Assembly: GCF_014655715.1 (NCBI RefSeq) | Contig: NZ_BNBM01000001.1 | Coordinates: 932,742-996,741, forward strand | Direction: 5' to 3' | Source: Streptomyces lanatus | Lineage (GTDB): Bacteria; Actinomycetota; Actinomycetes; Streptomycetales; Streptomycetaceae | DNA length: 64,000 bases | Shown here: positions 57,874 to 64,000 of the stretch, in pieces | How the letters are laid out: every line of letters starts with the position of its first letter | How positions within the stretch are numbered: the stretch's first letter is position 1 | Translations under genes and position numbers: made by a program | The notes under the pieces: generated by a model | Seen by the model: only the letters and a program-made list of their open reading frames with translations | Database searches by the model: none | Told to the model about the DNA's origin: nothing

Positions 57874-57906
57874 GCCGAGCGACGACCGGGCCCGCCGCCC
57901 GAGCGG

Positions 57907-59094
57907 TCACCCCCGTACCTGAATCAGCGCATGCGTCCCGCCGGTGCGCCACTTCTGGCCCTCCGCCGCCACCAGCGCCGCCTCCGTACGGGCGTCCAGG
58001 CCGGTGATCACGTCGGACTTGAGGGTACGCAGGGCGGCGACCGAGCCGGGGAAGTAGGCGGTGACGTCGAGGAAGGGCGTGGTGGGCGGCCAGAGCCGGT
58101 CGCCGACCAGACGGCGGTAGTTGAGGTCGCCCTTGAGGACGGTGAGGGTGGCGGTGGCGAGTTCCCCGCGCAGGTCGGCGGGCATCTCGGCGTACGGCAG
58201 CGGGGCGCTGGAGAAGGGGTGCGCGCGGACGGCGAGGCGGCCGTCCGTGATCGCCGACCAGAGGGTACGGCCGTAGTCCGCGGCGGCGCCGGGTGCGGAC
58301 GTCAGCCGGCGCAGGGCGTCGAGCACATCGGCGTGCGTGGCGTCGGAGACGTAGTAGGGGTACGGCTTGATGTGCAGGACGGCCCGGCCGATCCGCCCCT
58401 GGGTGAGGAGATGGGCGATGAGGAGCAGGTCGGGGATGAGTTCGCGGCCCGCGTTGTCGGCGATCAGGCAGAGGGTGGCGGTGCCGGAGGGCGGGAGCAG
58501 GGACCAGAGGGTCTCGCTGTCATCGGACACCAGGGGCGGGGTGTCCGAGGCGGTGGCGGCCTGCGCGGCGGACAGCCGGAAGCCGAGGTCCGCGCGATTG
58601 CCCCACAGCGAACCGTGCAGCAGGGCCCGGTCCTGTTCGTCGGTGGGCCGCTCGGCGAGGGGGTCGAGGGCGGCCAGTTCCTCGTCCGTCTCCGGGGCGT
58701 TCAGTTCGGCCAGTTTGGAGGGGCGGAAGGGGTCGATGCCCAGCCAGGGGCCGGGGGTGAAGTAGCCGACGGCTTCGAGGAGTTGGCGGTAGAAGAAGCT
58801 CTCCGACCACAGCCACGGTACGTCGAACCAGGAGCGGCCGGTGTACGCCTCGGCGCCCCACGCGGCCCAGCGGTCCCGGTCGTGCGCGTCGGCGGGGAGC
58901 GGTTCGATCACGCCTTTGGTGCAGCTCGCGAGGAGCGCGTCCAGGGCGCGGTGCCGCTCGGGGTCGTACGGGAAGGAGTCCCGCACCTGGCTGATGATCG
59001 CGGGATGCCGTTCGGCGAGCACGCTGTGCGGGAACGAGCCGGGTTCGTTCCCGAGGAGCACGGACGCGGGCGGGGTGTCGGACCTCTCGGGCAT
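57907..59094 (-). CDS. DUF89/ARMT1-like metal-dependent phosphatase
   Basis: This protein of about 395 residues resembles damage-control phosphatases. It has a helical N-terminus, the metal-site Asp-Asn in CLIADNAGRELIPDLLLI, the VLHIKPYPYYVSDAT segment and the late TVLKGDLNYRRLVGDRLW, which is diagnostic of the family. Such enzymes remove phosphate from sugar phosphates and other phosphometabolites. It shares its direction with the TetR and AfsA-like genes upstream. GTG 59103 would add three residues. Confidence 0.83.
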   Translation of the reverse strand: MPERSDTPPASVLLGNEPGSFPHSVLAERHPAIISQVRDSFPYDPERHRALDALLASCTKGVIEPLPADAHDRDRWAAWGAEAYTGRSWFDVPWLWSESFFYRQLLEAVGYFTPGPWLGIDPFRPSKLAELNAPETDEELAALDPLAERPTDEQDRALLHGSLWGNRADLGFRLSAAQAATASDTPPLVSDDSETLWSLLPPSGTATLCLIADNAGRELIPDLLLIAHLLTQGRIGRAVLHIKPYPYYVSDATHADVLDALRRLTSAPGAAADYGRTLWSAITDGRLAVRAHPFSSAPLPYAEMPADLRGELATATLTVLKGDLNYRRLVGDRLWPPTTPFLDVTAYFPGSVAALRTLKSDVITGLDARTEAALVAAEGQKWRTGGTHALIQVRG

Positions 59095-59125
59095 GCGGCT
59101 CACGGTACCGCCCGTGTCATGGGGC

Positions 59126-59773
59126 TCATACGGTCTTGATCTCCCGCTCCAGCTGTGTCGCCAGCGCGAGATAGCGGGCCCGGCGGGGCACCGGGACCAG
59201 GCCGCGGATCATGAGGTGCCACATCTCGGCCACTCTGCGGGGCTGGCGTGCGACGGGTTCGAGGGAGCGGCCGACGACCCGGGTGCCGACGAAGAAGCAG
59301 ACCAGGGCGTGGGCCGCGGCCTCGGTGTCGACGTCCGGGTGGATGTCGGCTTCCCTGGCGGCGCCGTGGAGTCTGCGGGTGGCGATGTCAAGCAGTTCGT
59401 TGAAGGGGTGCCGCAGCGGCGGCCGTATCACCACTCCCCCGGTCGCCAGGCGCAGGCCGGCCCGGGTGATCGGGCCCTCGACGGCGAGGCGGGTGATGCC
59501 GAACGTCGTGCGTATCAGCGCCTCCAGCGAGGTGTGGCCGCGGGCCTCCATCTCACCGGCCACCTGCCGGGACGCCCTGGACTGGAGCTCCATGATCGCC
59601 TGCGCCAGATCCTCCTTGGCCGCGAAGTGGAAGTACAGCGCGCCCTTGGTGACCTGGGCGTGTTCGACGATGTCGCTCAGGCTCGTCGATTCATAGCCGT
59701 GACGGTCGAACAGCTCGGCTGCGGCCGTGAGGATCGTGGTGCGGGTCTGTTCCGCGCGTAACTGCCTCGCCAT
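59126..59773 (-). CDS. TetR family butyrolactone-receptor homologue (pseudo-receptor-like)
   Basis: This 215-residue repressor has the TetR helix-turn-helix with the butyrolactone-receptor hallmark VTKGALYFHFAAKEDLA. Its C-terminal ligand domain lacks the Trp seen in genuine receptors at the position aligned with W122 of the neighbouring TetR; here it is Leu127. That points to a pseudo-receptor, a class that usually senses antibiotics or intermediates. Residue 5 is a TTA codon (59759-59761). The ribosome binding site AGGAGAG is 8 nt upstream and an ARE-like operator lies 25 bp before the start, suggesting autoregulation. Confidence 0.85.
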   Translation of the reverse strand: MARQLRAEQTRTTILTAAAELFDRHGYESTSLSDIVEHAQVTKGALYFHFAAKEDLAQAIMELQSRASRQVAGEMEARGHTSLEALIRTTFGITRLAVEGPITRAGLRLATGGVVIRPPLRHPFNELLDIATRRLHGAAREADIHPDVDTEAAAHALVCFFVGTRVVGRSLEPVARQPRRVAEMWHLMIRGLVPVPRRARYLALATQLEREIKTV

Positions 59774-59797
59774 CGGCTGGACTCTCCTGGGCTACGG

Positions 59798-59825
59798 GAA
59801 AAGAACGGGTCATGCCGTTTGTTTC
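59798..59825. promoter_or_regulatory. ARE-like operator upstream of the pseudo-receptor gene
   Basis: GAAAAGAACGGG-TCAT-GCCGTTTGTTTC has two 12-nt arms matching at 9 of 12 positions, with the CGTTTGTTT core of autoregulatory elements bound by butyrolactone receptors. It is in the 73-bp gap between the AfsA-like gene and the TetR gene. Confidence 0.7.
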
Positions 59826-59846
59826 TTACTCCCCGTACACGATAGC

Positions 59847-60797
59847 TCACCCGTCCACGGTGCCCACCTCGCACTCGAAGACCGTCGACTTCCCCTGCCG
59901 CCCCAGGACTTGTACGTCGGATCCGTCGCCGCCGTTCGCCTCTTCCTTGCCGGCGGTCTCTATCCATGCGGGCAGGTCGAGTTCGGCGTACCGGTGGAAG
60001 ACGGCACGGAACGAGGCGGGTGTGCGCCGGCCGCTCCCCGGGCGGGCCCGCACCGCCTGGCGGGCGGCCTCCAGCAGGAGCATTCCGGGCACATGGTCGA
60101 GTGGGTGGTCGAAGAAAACAGCATGGGCGGTATCGACTCGCAACTGCCAGCGGTCGGTTCGGCCGGTCGGGGCGAGGACGACGTCCCCGGGCAGGGCGCG
60201 GTCCACGACGGCGGGGGCCAGCCCGCGCGGGACCGGCAGCGCGGACACGGTCGTGGCGTTGCGGCCACCGCGAAGTCGGCGGTAGACGGCCGCACTTGTC
60301 CAGGCAACGGCCACCTGCGCGGTCGCGACGCGTTCGTCGTCGAGGAGTACGTCGGTGTCGTAGCGGAATCCGGCGGGGCGGCCGCCGCGGTGCTCGACAT
60401 CGGTGACGGTGATCCGGAGAACCGGTGCAGCGGGGGCGGGGCCCAGGGCCAACCGCTCGGGACGCGTGGCGATCCGCAGTTCCCGGAGGACGAACTGGTG
60501 GCCCAGCGGGACGTCGTAGGCGGTGTGCGCGAGCAATGCGCCGGCCTGGCGGGCGGTTTCCGCGACCAGCAGGGGTTCATACGCCGACCGGTCGGGCGAC
60601 ACGTGTAACTGGTGGGCACGCGGCCACTCCGCGAAGACCGTGAACCGGTCGGTGTCGATGCTGGTCACCCCGGTGAGAAACGTTTCCGCCAGCGAGGCGC
60701 GGTGCACGAGTTGGCGCGGTACGGTGGCCGTCAGGCCGTGCGGCGCCTCGGGGGTCGCGGCGAGCGGGGCCGTGCTGAGGTGGCGCGGATGAGACAT
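59847..60797 (-). CDS. AfsA/ScbA family hormone synthase
   Basis: This 316-residue protein belongs to the A-factor synthase family, which joins dihydroxyacetone phosphate to a beta-ketoacyl chain as the first step of gamma-butyrolactone or furan hormone synthesis. It has two AfsA hot-dog repeats, the first with RQLVHRASLAETFLTGV and the second with DHPLDHVPGMLLLEAARQA, the diagnostic motif. Leu64 is a TTA codon (60606-60608). The start has GGAGGGG upstream. It is divergent from the receptor gene and its promoter contains the receptor operator. Confidence 0.9.
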   Translation of the reverse strand: MSHPRHLSTAPLAATPEAPHGLTATVPRQLVHRASLAETFLTGVTSIDTDRFTVFAEWPRAHQLHVSPDRSAYEPLLVAETARQAGALLAHTAYDVPLGHQFVLRELRIATRPERLALGPAPAAPVLRITVTDVEHRGGRPAGFRYDTDVLLDDERVATAQVAVAWTSAAVYRRLRGGRNATTVSALPVPRGLAPAVVDRALPGDVVLAPTGRTDRWQLRVDTAHAVFFDHPLDHVPGMLLLEAARQAVRARPGSGRRTPASFRAVFHRYAELDLPAWIETAGKEEANGGDGSDVQVLGRQGKSTVFECEVGTVDG

Positions 60798-60864
60798 GTC
60801 CCCTCCATGGGTCCCCCGTATGTGCGCGCTTGACATACGGCGAGGTGCCCGTGCCGCGAGCGTT

Positions 60865-60893
60865 AGAGTACGAGCCGACCGGTTTGTTTTCAA
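60865..60893 (-). promoter_or_regulatory. Promoter of the AfsA-like gene with embedded ARE operator
   Basis: On the minus strand TTGAAA (60893-60888) and TACTCT (60870-60865) are separated by exactly 17 nt. The spacer holds ACAAACCGGTCGGCTCGT, a near-palindrome with 7 of 9 arm matches to the ARE consensus. A receptor bound there would block RNA polymerase directly. The same site lies about 100 bp upstream of the divergent receptor gene. Confidence 0.75.
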
Positions 60894-60991
60894 TGCGGCC
60901 TGGGGTCGCCCGGCCCTGCCCGAACTGCTCCGGCGTACGCCGAGCGCGCAGGTCTCGACTCGGCGCGGCCGGAAACATACGGAGGGCTGTC

Positions 60992-61669
60992 ATGGCGAGG
61001 CAGGAGCGCGCCATCAGAACGCGGAGGGTGATCCTGGAGGCCGCGGGCGCGGTCTTCGACGAGCACGGTTACACCGCGACGACCATCTCGATGGTGCTGG
61101 AGCGGGCCGAGGTGACCAAGGGCGCCCTGTATTTCCATTTCCCCTCGAAGGAATCCCTCGCCCAGGCCGTGCTGGACGTGCAGATCCCGCTGGGCGCGGT
61201 GCCGCCACAGCCGTGCAAGCTCCAGGAACTCGTCGACGTCACCTTCGTGTTCGGCCGACGGCTGCTGCACAACTCGCTCCTGAAGGGCAGTGTGCGGCTG
61301 GCGGTGGACCAGTGCGCGCCGCCCGGTGTCGACCACTCCGGTCCGTTCCGACAGTGGGCCGACCATCTGGTGGTCGTCCTCGAACAGGCCCGGGACCAGG
61401 GCGAGTTGCTGCCCACGGTGGAGCCGCGGCAGACGGTCGAGCTGCTGGTCGGCGCCTTCGCCGGCGTTCAGCTGATGTCGCGGGCGCTGACCGACCGGGC
61501 CGATCTGGCGGAGCGGATCTCGGTCCTGTGGGGGCATCTGCTGCCGAGCATCGCGGTACCGGGGGTGCTGACCGGCATCGACCGCGATCCCGACCGGGGG
61601 CTGCGGGTGCTGGCGGCGATCGGTGAGAGCGACGACGAGCAGGCGGACCTGGACCTGTTCTGTCGCTGA
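60992..61669 (+). CDS. TetR family gamma-butyrolactone receptor
   Basis: This 225-residue repressor has the receptor-type helix-turn-helix region VTKGALYFHFPSKESLA and a ligand-binding domain with SGPFRQW, placing Trp122 where genuine butyrolactone receptors contact the hormone. GGAGGG precedes the ATG. It would bind the two ARE-like sites here and release them when the AfsA-like product accumulates. It is closed by a strong terminator shared with the convergent subtilase. Confidence 0.88.
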   Translation: MARQERAIRTRRVILEAAGAVFDEHGYTATTISMVLERAEVTKGALYFHFPSKESLAQAVLDVQIPLGAVPPQPCKLQELVDVTFVFGRRLLHNSLLKGSVRLAVDQCAPPGVDHSGPFRQWADHLVVVLEQARDQGELLPTVEPRQTVELLVGAFAGVQLMSRALTDRADLAERISVLWGHLLPSIAVPGVLTGIDRDPDRGLRVLAAIGESDDEQADLDLFCR

Positions 61670-61739
61670 GCGTTTCGCGCACAGACCGGAGTGGCGGTTT
61701 CCAAGGCCTGTTTCCAGCCCTTCGCGGCATACACACGAC

Positions 61740-61774
61740 GGGCCGGCCGATGCCCCATCCGCATCGGCCGGCCC
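61740..61774. terminator. Bidirectional terminator between receptor and subtilase genes
   Basis: GGGCCGGCCGATG (61740-61752) and CATCGGCCGGCCC (61762-61774) form a perfect 13-bp stem with a 9-nt loop, between two convergent stop codons. A GTTTGT stretch follows on the plus strand. Confidence 0.9.
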
Positions 61775-61810
61775 GCCCGTTTGTGGTACGCGCCCGCTGG
61801 GGGCGCGCGT

Positions 61811-63619
61811 TCAGAAGGTCAGCTTCCAGCTGTTGAGCCGGCCCGTGTCCTGGGCCGCGGTGTCCTGGACGCGCAGCTTCCAGGTGCCGTTGGCGATCTC
61901 GCCGGAGGCGTTGACCGTGTAGGTGGTGCTGATGTTGTCCGCGGAGTCCGAGGAGCTGGCGGACTTCAGCCGGTAGGTCGTTCCATCCGGCGCGACCAGG
62001 TCGACGACCAGGTCACCGCGGTAGGTGTGGGTGATGTCCACGCCTACCTGGAGGGCCGAGGGGGCGTTGCCGCTGCGGCCGCTGACGGTGATCGGGGACT
62101 CGATGGCGGAGCCGTTGTCCGGGATGGAGACCGCGGAGGTGCTGGTGAAGGTGGTGCCCCCCGTGGAGCCGCCGGAGCCGCCGCTCACCGCCTGCACCGT
62201 CTTGGCCGCGTCCGCGAGTCCCGCACCGCAGCCGCCCGAGCAAGTGCCGGGAAGAGTACGCGAGTTGGTCTTGATCGCGGACTCGATCTGGGCCGGGGTC
62301 AGCGAGGTGTTCGCCGACTTCATCAGCGCGGCCAGGCCCGCGATGTGCGGGGCGGCCATGCTGGTGCCCTGGTAGTACTGGTAGCTCTCGGACGAGGGGC
62401 CCTGGCCGCCGGAGTTCAGCGTGGACAGGATGCCGTTGGACGTGACCGAGTTGGTCTCACCGCCGGGAGCGGCGATGTCGACGATCGAGCCGTAGTTGGA
62501 GTAGTAGGAGCGGTTCCCCTGGCGGTCGGCGGCCGCCACGCTGACGACGTTGCCGCAGCTGGCCGGCGAGTAGTTCGCCGCGTTGTCGTTGCTGTTGCCC
62601 GCCGCGACGACGACCGTGGTGCCGCGGTTCACTGCGGCGTTGATGGCGCTCTGGGTCGCGGTGGAGCAGGCACCGCCGCCGCCCAGGCTCATGTTGATGA
62701 CCTTGGCGACATTGGCGTTCGCCGGGACACCGGAGACGGTGCCGCCGGACGCCCAGGTGATGGCGTCGATGATGTCGGAGTCGTAGCCACCGCACTTGCC
62801 GAGCACCCGCACCGGGGAGACCTTCGCACCGTGCGCGATGCCCGCGACGCCCTTGCCGTTGTTGGTGACGGCGGCGATGGTGCCGGCGACGTGCGTGCCG
62901 TGCCAGGAGGAAGTGGTGGCGGGGGCGCCGGCCTGGCACTCGTTCGCGGCGGTCCAGTCGCCCGGGTCGGCCGGGTTGCTGTCACGGCCGTTGCCGTCGT
63001 TGCCGACCGTCGCGTCGGAGATGAAGTCATAGCCCGCGACGATGTTGGCGCCGAGGTCGGAGTGGGTGACATAGCCGGTGTCGATGACGGCGACGGTCAC
63101 CCCGCTGCCGGTGGCGACGTCCCAGGCGCCCGGCACGTTCATGCCCGCGGTGCTCTCGAACAGGTCCCACTGCTTGCTGTACTCGGTGTCGTTGGGCGTG
63201 GCCAGCGGCTTGTTCAGCCGGTCCGGTACGACATAGGCGACCTGCGGGTCGGCCTGGTACTCGGCGACGACGTCGGCGACGTCCGCCCTGGTGAGGTTCG
63301 CGCCCAGGTCGACGAGGGCGGCGCCGGAGCCGAGGCGGCGCTGGAAGTCGAGGTTCTCGCCGGCCTCCCCGCCCTTGGCGGCGGCGTCGGCCTCGGCGGC
63401 CTTGTTCGACTTGGCCTCGGCGGCGCCGGACTTGTAGCCGACGATGAGGCGCTCGGCCGGGGTGCCGGGCGCGGCCTCGGCCTGGGCCACGGGGACGGCC
63501 GCTTCCGGGGCAGGGGAATCCTGGGCGACGGCGGCCGTGGTGGTGGCGGCCGTGAAGAGCGCGGCGGAGACCGCGGCGACGGATATCAGCTTCCGTCTGA
63601 GGGAGGTTGAGGTTCGCAA
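61811..63619 (-). CDS. Secreted subtilisin-like serine protease with P-domain
   Basis: This protein of about 602 residues has a signal peptide (ISVAAVSAALFTAATTTAAVAQ in two pieces), an inhibitor-I9-like propeptide (AERLIVGYKSG and onward), an S8 domain and a C-terminal P/homoB domain. The catalytic triad is D180 (VIDTGYV), H240 (SWHGTHVAG) and S420 (GTSMAAP). The P-domain ends WKLRVQDTAAQDTGRLNSWK. TTG 63619 with AAAGG upstream is the likely start, as the longer frame adds non-family sequence. An SSI-type inhibitor is encoded at 38 kb; interaction is speculative. Confidence 0.9.
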   Translation of the reverse strand: MRTSTSLRRKLISVAAVSAALFTAATTTAAVAQDSPAPEAAVPVAQAEAAPGTPAERLIVGYKSGAAEAKSNKAAEADAAAKGGEAGENLDFQRRLGSGAALVDLGANLTRADVADVVAEYQADPQVAYVVPDRLNKPLATPNDTEYSKQWDLFESTAGMNVPGAWDVATGSGVTVAVIDTGYVTHSDLGANIVAGYDFISDATVGNDGNGRDSNPADPGDWTAANECQAGAPATTSSWHGTHVAGTIAAVTNNGKGVAGIAHGAKVSPVRVLGKCGGYDSDIIDAITWASGGTVSGVPANANVAKVINMSLGGGGACSTATQSAINAAVNRGTTVVVAAGNSNDNAANYSPASCGNVVSVAAADRQGNRSYYSNYGSIVDIAAPGGETNSVTSNGILSTLNSGGQGPSSESYQYYQGTSMAAPHIAGLAALMKSANTSLTPAQIESAIKTNSRTLPGTCSGGCGAGLADAAKTVQAVSGGSGGSTGGTTFTSTSAVSIPDNGSAIESPITVSGRSGNAPSALQVGVDITHTYRGDLVVDLVAPDGTTYRLKSASSSDSADNISTTYTVNASGEIANGTWKLRVQDTAAQDTGRLNSWKLTF

Positions 63620-64000
63620 GGGGAGTGCCTTTCGTGGCCGGCCGAACTCCGGGCAGCGCGGAGCGGCGGACGTTTTCGCTTCGTCCTCGAAGCGGCGGGG
63701 GGTGTTTCGAAAGTGCGGGGTGCGGAGTGGGGGGCGTTGCGACCGGCCTGGCACGAGCAGCGACCCGTTCGGGGTTACCTGTGGGTCGGCTGTGGTCGAA
63801 CGATAGGCAAAGAAAAGGTCACCGGGATACAGGGGAAACCCTAGATCCGGCCGGAAACCCACCCTCTACGTCGGCCGTTCGACCGGTATCGACGGGCTCT
63901 GCCCGGTTCGTCGGGCGGTGAACGCGCCGGGCCCGTCCCCCGTACTGGACGAGGACCCTTCCCACGCCGGCCGAGGAGACGTTCCGGATGCCCCGGATGC
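63620..64000. other. Upstream region of the subtilase, to the window end
   Basis: About 380 bp lie between the subtilase start and the window end. No ORF with credible coding bias or start signal was recognised on either strand. It presumably holds the subtilase promoter. Confidence 0.4.

Noticed and set aside
60830..60869. TTGACA at 60830-60835 with TAGAGT at 60864-60869 as a promoter for the receptor gene
   Set aside because: The spacer is 28 nt, far from the usual 16-19 nt.
61691..63610. A 639-codon plus-strand open frame opposite the subtilase
   Set aside because: The minus strand has a complete protease with triad and P-domain; the plus-strand product is repetitive Gly/Val/Asp/Arg sequence.

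Overview
The window is chromosomal DNA of a Streptomyces or very close relative. The evidence is very high GC with strong third-position bias, a full-length bifunctional geosmin synthase, a subtilisin-inhibitor (SSI) family protein, an AfsA/gamma-butyrolactone-receptor module, macrolide/lincosamide self-protection genes, and rare TTA leucine codons confined to a few genes. No tRNA, rRNA, insertion sequence, prophage or CRISPR array was seen. About 58 protein genes are supported, most of them in ordinary streptomycete families.

Layout. (1) 0-10.5 kb: the tail of an unknown protein and a GNAT acetyltransferase, then a long assimilatory sulfate/sulfonate operon. It runs as a short cysteine-containing leader peptide, siroheme sulfite reductase, a tiny zinc ribbon, cysH, cysC, cysD and cysN joined by 4-nt overlaps, a sulfonate-type ABC transporter and a sirohydrochlorin chelatase that would supply siroheme. 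(2) 10.5-15.5 kb: small unknowns, a ketopantoate reductase, NTF2-like and DUF1697 proteins, and an MMPL exporter with a palindrome upstream. (3) 15.5-17.8 kb: a macrolide glycosyltransferase and an Erm-type 23S rRNA methyltransferase, preceded by a leader ORF and competing inverted repeats. (4) 17.8-25 kb: a sugar ABC importer, a kinase-like phosphotransferase, a TIGR03086-type protein, a divergent LysR/DMT pair and a YbaK-type protein. (5) 25-29.6 kb: an exonuclease, a SAV2148-type HEPN protein, and two secreted proteins that look like the two halves of one copper amine oxidase.

(6) 29.7-42.1 kb: the three enzymes that turn glycogen or maltodextrin into trehalose (GlgX/TreX, TreY, TreZ). They are interleaved with an MFS transporter carrying a long repetitive linker, two paralogous M14 metallopeptidases (one coupled to the SSI-type inhibitor) and an FHA protein. 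(7) 42-49.3 kb: a degenerate phosphotransferase, an M24 peptidase, a LysE exporter, a PDZ protein, a phenoxazinone-synthase-like multicopper oxidase and a conserved unknown. (8) 49.3-56.5 kb: geosmin synthase, a secreted phosphoesterase and a TauABC/SsuABC-like transporter whose binding protein has a TTA codon at residue 3. (9) 56.6-61.7 kb: a P450, a DUF89-type phosphatase, a pseudo-receptor-like TetR, an AfsA-family synthase and a butyrolactone-receptor TetR, with two ARE-like operators. One operator fills the spacer of the AfsA gene's predicted promoter. (10) 61.8-63.6 kb: a secreted subtilase with a P-domain.

The most promising points for follow-up are the AfsA/receptor/P450/phosphatase signalling module, the split copper amine oxidase, the peptidase-inhibitor operon, and the two leader-peptide attenuators ahead of sulfur assimilation and the Erm methyltransferase. 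All start codons were chosen by reading; several are uncertain and are marked as such.
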